Below, one piece after another: positions 1-8,366 of a stretch of DNA of 64,000 nucleotides. Source of the stretch: Fulvivirgaceae bacterium JP3-4 (GTDB lineage Bacteria; Bacteroidota; Bacteroidia; Cytophagales; Cyclobacteriaceae); NCBI GenBank assembly GCA_029309925.1, contig JARKND010000001.1:1550001-1614000 (forward strand). The letters run 5' to 3'. Under the pieces are notes generated by a model. It was not told the DNA's origin. It worked only from the letters and a program-made list of their open reading frames with translations, and did no database searches. Positions within the stretch are counted from its first letter, which is position 1. The number at the start of each line of letters is the position of its first letter. The position numbers and the translations under genes were made by a program.

Positions 1-892
1 CTTCGAGCAATTGTGACTTTGGAATGAAAAGTTTCAGGCTCTGCTGTTCAACAATTGAGCTGTCGCCCTCTGGTGTTGCCGTTGCGAGCTCGGCTCCGGA
101 GAAATTGTTTTTGGCGATGATCGATGACAGGAAGAATTTCTGTTTGATCGCAACCCACTTCACCGGTTGCTGAACAATTTCGCTGTCGGAAGTTGAGCGC
201 TCATCGAGGTCTTCAAAACCTTCGTTGACAGTGAAGTAGTTTACGGTTGTATTGTTGCGGGTATCCTGAAGATCTTTTTCAAGCGGCTGCACGAGGTCAT
301 TCCAGCGGAACGTAAGCGTTTCGCCAGCAAGTTCTTCTGCGAGGCCTTTCTGTCTGATGGTGTATCCGACCTGATAGCCTGTTGGCGGGATAGCGTAGGA
401 GTGCGTGATAAATGCACCGTTCGAAAGCCTTACGGTGTAATCAAGTACGGTAGTATCACCACGTTTGCTTTCACTCAACTGGTAATAGAGATCGTAAAGA
501 TCGATGTCTTTACCTTGATATTTTGTCAGAAGATCGAACGTTGAACGCTCAGGCGTAATGAGAAACAGCGGCTGCTGTGAGTAAGTTTTGTATTTCTTAA
601 GTTCAAGCGAACGGATGAAGCCGCCTTTGTTTGAGAAAGTAACACGGATCTCCTCGTTTTCAATCTCTTTGAGTTGATCATTTCCTTGTGCAAAAGAAGA
701 AAGATCACCGTAGGTCTGTGCGAGTGCGCTATCTGAAGGCGTTTCAACTTTTTTGCCGGACTCACTTTGCTGCGGAGCGGTTTTCGCTGGCGCAGATGGC
801 GTTGCTGGCGCTGGTTCAGGCGCAAACCAGTAAAAATAAACCATCAGCAGCGCTGCAATGAGTGTAAGGCCGATTGCCGAATTTCTATCCAT
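1..892 (-). CDS. yidC: Membrane protein insertase YidC, N-terminal part (cut by window edge)
   Basis: YidC inserts and folds inner-membrane proteins, alone or with Sec. The reading frame opens at the ATG at 892 and stays open to base 1, giving about 297 residues. It begins MDRNSAIGLTLIAALLMVYF, the usual N-terminal membrane anchor, followed by an Ala/Pro-rich linker and the large periplasmic beta-domain (for example the stretch reading TFSNKGGFIRSLELKKYKTY). The conserved membrane core lies outside the window. It is downstream of pyrG on the same strand, separated by a long inverted repeat. Identity is firm for this portion; the C-terminal half cannot be checked here. Confidence 0.9.
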   Translation of the reverse strand, partial: MDRNSAIGLTLIAALLMVYFYWFAPEPAPATPSAPAKTAPQQSESGKKVETPSDSALAQTYGDLSSFAQGNDQLKEIENEEIRVTFSNKGGFIRSLELKKYKTYSQQPLFLITPERSTFDLLTKYQGKDIDLYDLYYQLSESKRGDTTVLDYTVRLSNGAFITHSYAIPPTGYQVGYTIRQKGLAEELAGETLTFRWNDLVQPLEKDLQDTRNNTTVNYFTVNEGFEDLDERSTSDSEIVQQPVKWVAIKQKFFLSSIIAKNNFSGAELATATPEGDSSIVEQQSLKLFIPKSQLLE

Positions 893-960
893 TATCTACT
901 TGATTATAATGACGATACCATTTGTACCGTCCTGTTATCTAAAAAACTGCGCAATATCTC

Positions 961-1078
961 GTAAAAAATTCAAATCCCAAGAGCCAAATCCCAAATTCCA
1001 AAACCCAACGTAAGTCGCGCGGTCTGGTGAGGCTGATTGGTATTTGAATCTTGGTATTTGGATTTTGGAATTTTTTAC
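961..1078. repeat. Inverted pair of degenerate tandem repeats between pyrG and yidC
   Basis: The left arm (about 961-1006) is built of units like AATCCCAAGAGCC / AAATCCCAAATTCC. The right arm (about 1036-1078) carries the reverse complement of similar units. The outer tips pair perfectly over 11 bp (GTAAAAAATTC at 961-971 with GAATTTTTTAC at 1068-1078). The core of about 30 bases is G+C-richer. The right arm abuts the pyrG stop codon, so the transcript would fold into a long hairpin that may act as terminator or 3' stabiliser (inference). Confidence 0.75.
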
Positions 1079-2701
1079 CTAGTTACCATTGCTTACTCTT
1101 TTGTGAGTAAGTGCTGCCTCGACAAACTTGACGAACAACGGGTGCGGGTTGAGCACTGTGCTCTTCAACTCCGGGTGGTACTGCACACCAACGAACCACG
1201 GATGATCTTTTAACTCCACGATCTCGACAAGATTCGAATCAGGATTAACACCCGTTGCTTTCAGCCCTGCGGCCTCTGCCTGTTCGAGATATTTGTTGTT
1301 AAACTCGTAGCGGTGGCGATGACGTTCCTGAATCAAAGACTCCCCATACGCGAGTTGCACTTTACTTCCTTTTTTGAGTTTGCAGTCGTATGCACCAAGT
1401 CGCATCGTCCCGCCCTTCATCGTGATCTTCTTCTGTTCCTCCATCATATCGATGACAGGATTTTTCGTCTTGGGATTCAGTTCCGTTGAACTTGCTTCCA
1501 GGCCGAGAACATTGCGTGCAAATTCAACTACCGCGCATTGCATGCCGAGACAAATTCCGAAGAACGGTATCTTGCTTTCACGCACGTGTCTTATCGCTTC
1601 GATTTTTCCTTCCATGCCGCGCTCTCCGAATCCCGGTGCTACAAGTACGCCATGTAAACCACCAAGCACGGAGCCAACCGTGTCTTTCGCTATTTCTTCT
1701 GACGAAATCCACTTGAGATTTATTTTGCAATCATTCTGTGCGCCAGCGTGCACAAACGCTTCCGCAATCGATTTGTAGGCATCAGGGAGAGAAACATACT
1801 TCCCGACTAGGCCGATATTCACTTCGTCAACAGGATTTTTGAGCTTTCCAAGGAATGACTTCCACTGATCAAGATCCGGTTCCGCCTTGGCATGTATTTT
1901 CAACTTCGCCAGTACGCGTTCGTCAAGCTTTTCCTTTTTCATCAGCAACGGCACATCGTAGATCGTGTCTGCATCAATCGCTTCGATCACCGAGTTGAGA
2001 TGAACGTTACAGAAAAGCGCAAGTTTTTTACGAAGCTCCAGCGGCAGCGGCATCTCTGTGCGGCAAACGAGGATATCCGGTTGCACACCTTCCGCAAGGA
2101 GTTCTTTTACCGAATGCTGTGTTGGTTTTGTCTTCAATTCTTTCGCGGCCTTCAGGTAGGGGATAAGCGTAAGGTGAATCACAAGCGCATTGTTTGCACC
2201 AAGATCCCAACGCACCTGACGCACAGCTTCGATAAACGGAAGCGACTCAATATCTCCGACAGATCCACCGATCTCGGTAATAACAAAATCATATTCACCG
2301 CTTTCGCCAAGCAGGAAGATGTTTCGCTTGATCTCGTCAGTGATATGCGGAACCACCTGGACGGTTTTGCCAAGGTATTCGCCCTGACGCTCCTTGGTGA
2401 TCACATTATTATAGATGCGGCCGGTTGTGATGTTGTTTGCCCTGGAGGTAGGAACATTCAGAAAACGCTCATAGTGGCCAAGGTCAAGGTCTGTCTCCGC
2501 GCCATCATCCGTCACATAACACTCACCGTGCTCGTATGGATTGAGCGTTCCCGGATCGATGTTGATGTACGGATCGAATTTTTGAATAGTAACTTTGAAG
2601 CCTCTGGCTTGCAGTAACTTACCTAAAGAAGCAGCAATGATTCCTTTGCCCAGCGATGACGTTACACCCCCGGTTACGAAAATATACTTGGCGGCAGACA
2701 T
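1079..2701 (-). CDS. pyrG: CTP synthase
   Basis: Converts UTP to CTP using ATP and glutamine, the last step of pyrimidine nucleotide synthesis; cytosolic. The 540 residues match the family length. The N-terminal synthetase domain starts [17 protein letters not shown] (P-loop region), with the [10 protein letters not shown] signature near residue 145. The C-terminal class I glutamine amidotransferase domain shows the nucleophile motif FGICLGMQ around residue 385 and the catalytic His-Glu pair in QYHPELKS near residue 515. A perfect -7 element lies just upstream of the start. It is followed by yidC on the same strand after an inverted repeat. Confidence 0.97.
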   Translation of the reverse strand: MSAAKYIFVTGGVTSSLGKGIIAASLGKLLQARGFKVTIQKFDPYINIDPGTLNPYEHGECYVTDDGAETDLDLGHYERFLNVPTSRANNITTGRIYNNVITKERQGEYLGKTVQVVPHITDEIKRNIFLLGESGEYDFVITEIGGSVGDIESLPFIEAVRQVRWDLGANNALVIHLTLIPYLKAAKELKTKPTQHSVKELLAEGVQPDILVCRTEMPLPLELRKKLALFCNVHLNSVIEAIDADTIYDVPLLMKKEKLDERVLAKLKIHAKAEPDLDQWKSFLGKLKNPVDEVNIGLVGKYVSLPDAYKSIAEAFVHAGAQNDCKINLKWISSEEIAKDTVGSVLGGLHGVLVAPGFGERGMEGKIEAIRHVRESKIPFFGICLGMQCAVVEFARNVLGLEASSTELNPKTKNPVIDMMEEQKKITMKGGTMRLGAYDCKLKKGSKVQLAYGESLIQERHRHRYEFNNKYLEQAEAAGLKATGVNPDSNLVEIVELKDHPWFVGVQYHPELKSTVLNPHPLFVKFVEAALTHKRVSNGN

Positions 2702-2734
2702 GATTTAGATTGACCCTTTTCGATTAACCGGGCA

Positions 2735-2742
2735 CAAAGGTA
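2735..2742 (-). promoter_or_regulatory. Candidate -7 element for pyrG
   Basis: On the minus strand this reads TACCTTTG, an exact match to the Bacteroidota -7 consensus TAnnTTTG, placing a transcript start about 28 bases before the pyrG ATG. No clean TTTG is seen at the -33 distance, only a T-rich stretch, so this is moderately supported. Confidence 0.5.
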
Positions 2743-3069
2743 ATTTTTTTCACGCTAAAACCTGCGTCTTTTTTAAGTCGTTCGGGGAAATTTGCCGCGA
2801 GGGGCAGGCGTAGAGTAAACAAATGATTTTTTGTTTGCAAGTGCATAAAAGCGGCTCTGCACGTGCTTTTCGGGATTTCCAGGCAAGTCCTGGAACAATG
2901 ACCTCAATCAATGCGCCCGATAAGCTTTGTCCAGCCGCTCAAATTGTTTTTCAGTCCTGCATTACGGCCGTTTATCGAGCAATCAGTTCTTGGAGGTTCG
3001 TACGGCCGGTTTCATAGCGTAGCTTCGTCAGATCAATAAGCGATTTTTTTATCGAAACCGGGGTGCTGA
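2743..3069. other. Gap between pyrG and the PKD protein gene, no gene seen
   Basis: This space separates the divergent pyrG and PKD genes. It holds a 7-bp hairpin (TTCCAGG at 2877-2883 with CCTGGAA at 2889-2895). A 64-codon open frame at 2823-3017 has no recognisable features and is not accepted as a gene. I see no clear promoter for the plus-strand gene at 3070. Confidence 0.5.
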
Positions 3070-6000
3070 ATGAGGTCGAAACTATACGTCTTATTATTTT
3101 TTTCGCTGTTTCTAACCGGGTACGCGTGGGGTCAATGCACAAGCTCCGATATCATGGAGCCGGGCTTTCAATTTCTGACGAGTAGTCGTGGATGTGCGCC
3201 ATTCCAGGTTCGTATTGAAACGCGATACCTCGCGGCCACGCCAGGAACGACCTACTACGTCAATTGGGGAGATGGCTCGCCCGAGGAGGTTTATGTGCAA
3301 GGGCCTGCTCCGGCTACCGGTGTTCAATTGGTCCATACGTACCCTAACTCACCTGTAGACTGCGGTTATGATGTGACCATCGATGCGGAGAACGCATGCA
3401 ATCCGCGAGGAAGTGTCGTTCAGGTCGGGACACAGGTTGTGGTATGGACCAATGACATCGTTGCGATCGATCCTGGTGAATTCAGGGTTTGCCAGGGCTT
3501 CGCAGCGAGCCTGAACTTCACGGACGAAAGTGACTGGAATTGCCACCCCAGGGCTACACGCGAGAACAGTAACGCCCGATGGCTGCAGTGGATCTACAAC
3601 ACAGGCGCTGCGGCCAATGTTATACCTGGTGTTCAGGTGAATGGTGTAAACGCGCCTGCCAACTATCTCGACCCCGCTGCCAACAGAAATCCGAGGTATC
3701 CGGTCCTGGCTCCCGGCCTTACGAGCTTACCCATCACTGTGCCCGCAACCACTCCTGCAGACATTGGAAAGTTCTGGCAGATCACGATGAAGAACTGGAA
3801 CCAGTGCAACGCCTACGATAACAATCTTGCCAACGGTCCGCAGAATCCTGCCGATCTGGTCAACGGGGACAATCCACCGCAGATCACCACAGCGCGTATT
3901 GTCATAGTTGAGTCGCCACAGCCTTCGTACATCACCCGGCTTGGAAATTCCGCGGGTCCTGTGCAATCCGTTTTCTGTCTGGGTGAGAACATTTTTTTCG
4001 ATGACCTCACGCCATCCATTGCCGGAGCGTCTTTCGGATACCGATGGGAGTTTTATAACAACAATACCGGCACCGGTTCACCTGCGGCCGTGCGCACCAA
4101 CGCACAACCTACCTTTGCCTTTAATACTACGGGGCAGAAGCTCGTACGCCTCATCGTTCGCGACAACAATGCTGCAGGGGGCTGTGTGGCTACATTCGAT
4201 CGCGTCATCACTATTTCGCCATCGCTCATAGCGCAGATAGCGGTCACCGATTTTTCTGGCAACGCCATCACAAGCGCGTTCTGCCAGGAAAATGCTGCTC
4301 CTTTCTCAAACTTCCAGGTCCGGTTCAGTGACGTTTCTGTGGGAACACCTTCGCCCAGCACTGAGTGGCGCTGGGAATTTTATGATCAGAACAATTCACT
4401 TGTGTTTTCCGCTCCTTCCGGGTCAGGATTTTCAGCAACGCAGCTGGGACCTTTCGATCGCACATTCACAACTCCGGGCACTTATCGCGTTCGCCTGCGC
4501 ATTCGCGACAATGTAACATCATGCGAAACAGAAGACGAAGAGCAGATACAAATCCTGCGGAAACCTGTTGCTGATTTTACCTCAGACAGGGTATGTGCAG
4601 GTTCAGGGGTGACATTCACGGATCAATCAACGCATACACCGGTAGGAACGGAACAAATTATCTTGCGTGAATGGGATTTCGATTATGACGGAACTACGTT
4701 CTCAAAAGATCCTGCGTTCGATGATCAAGTGACTTTCTCGCGCGTATTTCCTGCAGCAGGTAGCTATCGCGTGGCTTTGCGCGTTACCACAGATCAGGGT
4801 GGATGCTCCTCCATTACAGAACATACTGTAATTGTTGATCCTCTTCCGAATGCAGCGTTTGTTGCTGACAGGCTTTCAGGGTGTAGCGTGCTCGAAGTAA
4901 ATTTTACAAATCAGTCAGTAACCGGGCAGCCCGATGTGGTGCAAGAGTATAGATGGGAAATAGACGCAGGCTCAGGCTACCAGGTTGATTCTGTCCAGCG
5001 GCCAACGAGTCCCGGTTTCTCAAGTGTTTTCACAAAACGATTTACCAATTACGGCACAACGAACATTGATTACCGCGTCAGGCTTCGCGTGATTACGGCC
5101 AATAACTGTGAACAGGTATCTGCCCCTGTAACGATCACTGTTTTCCCTGGACCAAGAGCCGGTTTTGTCTCTCTCAATTATTCGCCATTCAATTCGAATT
5201 GCAGCCCGGTGAGCGTTGATTTTTCTGCCGATGCCGTAACACAATCACAGAACCCGAGCGACTATCTGTGGACGATCACTAATGGCAACACGGTCGTACA
5301 ACAAACAAGCACAGGAACTACACCGTCATTCACCTATAACTTTGTAAACGCCACGCAGTCGATCCAGGACTTCACCATCGCACTGCGGGCAACGCTGCCA
5401 ACTGGATGCTTCGGAGACTCCATTCGTACCATCCGGATCAACCCGGTGCCTTCATCGCAATTCACAATCGACACATTGAAATATGAATGCGAACGGGTGG
5501 TGCTTCAGATGGATGCTTCGCAGAAAGGTCTGCCACAATACGAGTGGACGCTGAAGTCGAACGGAGTGACGCTGTTCAATTCCATCACAGCAGGGGATCG
5601 CTTCGATTATGAAATTTCGCGGTCACCCTCTGTTGACCAGAACATCGTGATTGAATTGAGGACAACGAATTTTGCAAATTGCCAGAGCACACTTACTACG
5701 CGAACATTGACGGTGCCGCGAACTGTTGTATTCAGCGCGAACTTTACGGCTACACCGGTAGTGCAGCAAATTCCATCGAGCACCGTGACGATCACAAACA
5801 ATTCCACTCCGGGGCCATGGACATACGCATGGACTTTTGGCGATGGAACTACGGGCTCGTCATCAGCGGCAAGCTTTTCCCACACTTATTCCCGCGAAGG
5901 GACTTATCCGATCACGCTCACCCTATCAAATGGCGATTGCTCGAAAACGCATACCGTTACCGTTGAGGTATTGCCAAGTCCTCCCGTGCTCGAGTTTGAA

Positions 6001-6777
6001 TACGATCCGTCATCAGGGTGCATTCCGCTGACTGTAAATTTCAAGAACCTGTCGAAGTACGCTGACCCGGCTACGTACGCATGGGAGTTTGGAGCCGGCC
6101 AAGGCACTTCAACGGCAGTCGATCCAAGCTATACTTATTATCAGCCAGGTGTTTACTCCGTCACATTGTTTGCGAAGAACAGCGCTGGCGAAAGTGCGCA
6201 GGTTACCAAACAACTGATCATAACAGTACATGACAAGCCAAGTGCACAATTCAATGTTAAGCCGAACCAGATCCAGTTCCCCGGAGGAAAATTGTATACC
6301 GACAACCGAAGCTTCGGTGCCACTTCATATCTGTGGAATTTCGGAGATGGTACTTCATCGACTGAATTTGAACCGATTCACGAGTACGTGAAAGAGGGCA
6401 ACTTCGACATCGAACTCATTGCATACAATCCGGAGGGATGTTCGGATACAACGAAGCTCGCAGCGGGAGTGCAGACGATTCGTTCAGGTCAGATGCTGAT
6501 ACCGAATGCTTTTTCTCCAAACACCGCTGACGCGGGAAGCAGTAATGGAAAAAACGATACGTTCAAGCCGATCCTCCGTGGCGTTACCGAGTATCAGCTT
6601 ATGGTGTTCAATCGGTGGGGACAGTTGCTCTTTGAGACACGCGATCCCGAGGCAGGATGGGATGGCTACTACCAGGGGCGACTGTGTCAGCAGGACGTAT
6701 ATGTGTATAAGATCATCGCCCGATACAGCAATGGTGAACAGATCAGCAAAGTAGGAGATATTCACCTGATCCGATAA
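3070..6777 (+). CDS. PKD-repeat surface protein with gliding-motility type B C-terminal domain
   Basis: A secreted protein of 1235 residues. Residues 1-21 form a signal peptide (LYVLLFFSLFLTGYAWGQ). The body is a chain of PKD-like Ig folds, recognisable by repeated phrases such as YVNWGDGSPEE, YAWTFGDGTTGSS and YLWNFGDGTSS. The last ~95 residues are the gliding motility-associated (CHU_C/type B) domain: LIPNAFSPN, then MVFNRWGQLLFE and a WDGYYQG block. In this family that domain directs type IX secretion. The next gene, four bases away, is a PorP/SprF protein, the usual partner of type B substrates. No enzymatic domain is visible, so an adhesin or surface-fibre role is inferred. Confidence 0.88.
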   Translation: MRSKLYVLLFFSLFLTGYAWGQCTSSDIMEPGFQFLTSSRGCAPFQVRIETRYLAATPGTTYYVNWGDGSPEEVYVQGPAPATGVQLVHTYPNSPVDCGYDVTIDAENACNPRGSVVQVGTQVVVWTNDIVAIDPGEFRVCQGFAASLNFTDESDWNCHPRATRENSNARWLQWIYNTGAAANVIPGVQVNGVNAPANYLDPAANRNPRYPVLAPGLTSLPITVPATTPADIGKFWQITMKNWNQCNAYDNNLANGPQNPADLVNGDNPPQITTARIVIVESPQPSYITRLGNSAGPVQSVFCLGENIFFDDLTPSIAGASFGYRWEFYNNNTGTGSPAAVRTNAQPTFAFNTTGQKLVRLIVRDNNAAGGCVATFDRVITISPSLIAQIAVTDFSGNAITSAFCQENAAPFSNFQVRFSDVSVGTPSPSTEWRWEFYDQNNSLVFSAPSGSGFSATQLGPFDRTFTTPGTYRVRLRIRDNVTSCETEDEEQIQILRKPVADFTSDRVCAGSGVTFTDQSTHTPVGTEQIILREWDFDYDGTTFSKDPAFDDQVTFSRVFPAAGSYRVALRVTTDQGGCSSITEHTVIVDPLPNAAFVADRLSGCSVLEVNFTNQSVTGQPDVVQEYRWEIDAGSGYQVDSVQRPTSPGFSSVFTKRFTNYGTTNIDYRVRLRVITANNCEQVSAPVTITVFPGPRAGFVSLNYSPFNSNCSPVSVDFSADAVTQSQNPSDYLWTITNGNTVVQQTSTGTTPSFTYNFVNATQSIQDFTIALRATLPTGCFGDSIRTIRINPVPSSQFTIDTLKYECERVVLQMDASQKGLPQYEWTLKSNGVTLFNSITAGDRFDYEISRSPSVDQNIVIELRTTNFANCQSTLTTRTLTVPRTVVFSANFTATPVVQQIPSSTVTITNNSTPGPWTYAWTFGDGTTGSSSAASFSHTYSREGTYPITLTLSNGDCSKTHTVTVEVLPSPPVLEFEYDPSSGCIPLTVNFKNLSKYADPATYAWEFGAGQGTSTAVDPSYTYYQPGVYSVTLFAKNSAGESAQVTKQLIITVHDKPSAQFNVKPNQIQFPGGKLYTDNRSFGATSYLWNFGDGTSSTEFEPIHEYVKEGNFDIELIAYNPEGCSDTTKLAAGVQTIRSGQMLIPNAFSPNTADAGSSNGKNDTFKPILRGVTEYQLMVFNRWGQLLFETRDPEAGWDGYYQGRLCQQDVYVYKIIARYSNGEQISKVGDIHLIR

Positions 6778-6781
6778 GTGT

Positions 6782-7801
6782 ATGAGAAAATGTATTTTGT
6801 TTTTATTGGGATGGGTGATGTCAATGACAACCTTTGCTCAGGATCCGGAGTTCTCTCAATACTACGCTGCGCCACTGGTTCTCAATCCGGCTTTTACAGG
6901 CACGGCCTCGGATCACCGTATCATTGCAAACCATCGGAATCAATGGCCATCGATCACCAATGGCTTCGTGACGTATGCGCTTTCGTACGATTACAATCTG
7001 CAGCATCTCAACAGCGGTCTCGGACTGATGATCATGGCAGATAAGGCAGGTACTGCGAACCTCAAATCCACAACGGTAAATTTCCAGTACGCGTACAAGG
7101 TCCACTTTGCCGACAACTGGATTCTTTCATCAGGTTTAAATTTCGGTGTGGGTTTCCGAAACATCGACTTCAGCAGACTTGTGTTTGGCGATCAGCTTGA
7201 GTTCGACACTGACACAAACATCCCGACAGACGATCCGGCTTTCGCGAATATTCAAAACTCAACCTATTTTGATTTTGGCGGGGGCATGCTGGTATACAAC
7301 CGTAAATACTGGTTTGGTTTTTCTGCCATGCACCTCAACAATCCGAACCGTTCACTTCTCGATGGAGATGCACTGATCCCGATCAAAACTTCTTTGCATG
7401 GTGGCGTTCGCATTCCGTTGTATCACGGCCTTTTTAAAAAGGAGAGAACTGCTGCGATCATGCCGTCCTTTGTTTACAAACAGCAGGGGCGATTCGATCA
7501 GCTCGACCTCGGAACATATTTCTTTTACGAACCCGTGATTCTCGGTCTGTGGTATCGCGGGATTCCTATCCGGCAGAACGTAGCCGACAACGTAAGCCAG
7601 GATGCAGTGGTGGTGGTGCTTGGATTCCAGCTCGATCGTTTTGAAGTGACGTATAGCTATGACGTTACGGTTTCCGAGCTTGGGCCGATCTCGGGTGGCT
7701 CGCACGAAGTAGCGCTCAAATTCAAACTCGACCTGGCGACAAGCGCTCACAAAAGGAAGAAGCAGAGGTTTATTCCATGTCCGACTTTCGTGAAAGACTA
7801 G
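6782..7801 (+). CDS. PorP/SprF family type IX secretion membrane protein
   Basis: An outer-membrane beta-barrel protein of 339 residues. The signal peptide (residues 1-19, ending TTFAQ) is followed by the family hallmark DPEFSQYYAAPLVLNPAFTG. The remainder alternates short beta-strands rich in Phe/Tyr, typical of the barrel. In gliding bacteria SprF is needed for surface delivery of SprB, and PorP/SprF genes commonly follow type B substrates. The gene starts four bases after the stop of the PKD protein, so the two are almost certainly cotranscribed. The specific role for this substrate is inferred from pairing. Confidence 0.92.
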   Translation: MRKCILFLLGWVMSMTTFAQDPEFSQYYAAPLVLNPAFTGTASDHRIIANHRNQWPSITNGFVTYALSYDYNLQHLNSGLGLMIMADKAGTANLKSTTVNFQYAYKVHFADNWILSSGLNFGVGFRNIDFSRLVFGDQLEFDTDTNIPTDDPAFANIQNSTYFDFGGGMLVYNRKYWFGFSAMHLNNPNRSLLDGDALIPIKTSLHGGVRIPLYHGLFKKERTAAIMPSFVYKQQGRFDQLDLGTYFFYEPVILGLWYRGIPIRQNVADNVSQDAVVVVLGFQLDRFEVTYSYDVTVSELGPISGGSHEVALKFKLDLATSAHKRKKQRFIPCPTFVKD

Positions 7802-7831
7802 AAGTTCGCTGACGCTCACGAGGGCAACTTA

Positions 7832-7858
7832 ACCGCAGAGGCGCAGAGGGCCGCAGAG
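7832..7858 (+). repeat. Left 27-bp inverted repeat of the GxxExxY element
   Basis: A purine-rich repeat made of CGCAGAG-type units (ACCGCAGAGGCGCAGAG...). Its exact 27-bp reverse complement lies at 8293-8319. It stands 52 bases upstream of the GxxExxY start codon. Confidence 0.95.
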
Positions 7859-7910
7859 ATTTTTTGTATATTGCCTTACCAAAGATGCAGTAACTAAAAA
7901 ATTCTGCATC

Positions 7911-8291
7911 ATGATCGAAAATTCAATTTCAGAGAAAATTATCGGCTGTTCCATTGAAGTCCACCGGGCACTCGGCCCCGGATTGTTAGAGTCGGCTTAT
8001 GTTGAATGTCTGGCGTTTGAATTAATCAAGTGCAATCTAAGTATCGAACGAGAAAAACCGATTCCTTTATTCTACAAGGACGTTCAATTAGACTGTAGTT
8101 ATCGCGCAGATATCATTGTTGAAGACAGGGTAATTATCGAAGCTAAAGCGGTTCAGGCTTTGACTGACTTGCACGTTGCTCAACTTTTAACCTTTTTAAA
8201 ATTAACTGATTGCAAACGGGGTCTTTTAATTAATTTCAATGCGTTACGACTAAAGGACGGGCTCAAACGAGTTGTTCATAATTTGTACTAG
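7911..8291 (+). CDS. GxxExxY protein (PD-(D/E)XK nuclease-like)
   Basis: A 126-residue protein carrying the naming motif G-L-L-E-S-A-Y near residues 24-30 (in LGPGLLESAY). Further on, RADIIVEDRVIIEAKA presents an Asp followed by E-x-K spacing, the pattern of PD-(D/E)XK nuclease folds. The family is widespread in Bacteroidota and environmental bacteria with no settled function. The gene is bracketed by perfect 27-bp inverted repeats, and its stop codon is one base before the right arm. This suggests that gene and repeats move or are maintained as a unit (inference). Catalytic residues look intact. Confidence 0.85.
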   Translation: MIENSISEKIIGCSIEVHRALGPGLLESAYVECLAFELIKCNLSIEREKPIPLFYKDVQLDCSYRADIIVEDRVIIEAKAVQALTDLHVAQLLTFLKLTDCKRGLLINFNALRLKDGLKRVVHNLY

Positions 8292-8292
8292 C

Positions 8293-8319
8293 CTCTGCGG
8301 CCCTCTGCGCCTCTGCGGT
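8293..8319 (-). repeat. Right 27-bp inverted repeat of the GxxExxY element
   Basis: Exact reverse complement of 7832-7858. It begins one base after the GxxExxY stop codon and ends 10 bases before the -33 box of the next gene's promoter. Confidence 0.95.
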
Positions 8320-8329
8320 GAAAAAGGTA

Positions 8330-8360
8330 TTTGCGAGCGCCCGCGAACATCCTATCTTTG
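8330..8360 (+). promoter_or_regulatory. Bacteroidota-type promoter for the CCA-adding enzyme gene
   Basis: TTTG at 8330-8333, a 19-base spacer and TATCTTTG at 8353-8360 give a full match to the TTTG-N19-TAnnTTTG consensus. Transcription would begin about 7 bases later, at or next to the ATG at 8367, so the mRNA is probably leaderless. Confidence 0.7.
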
Positions 8361-8366
8361 CCGCGA

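Noticed and set aside
2823-3017. 64-codon frame before the PKD gene
   Set aside because: No recognisable features, no promoter or conserved pattern, and it lies in an otherwise noncoding gap.
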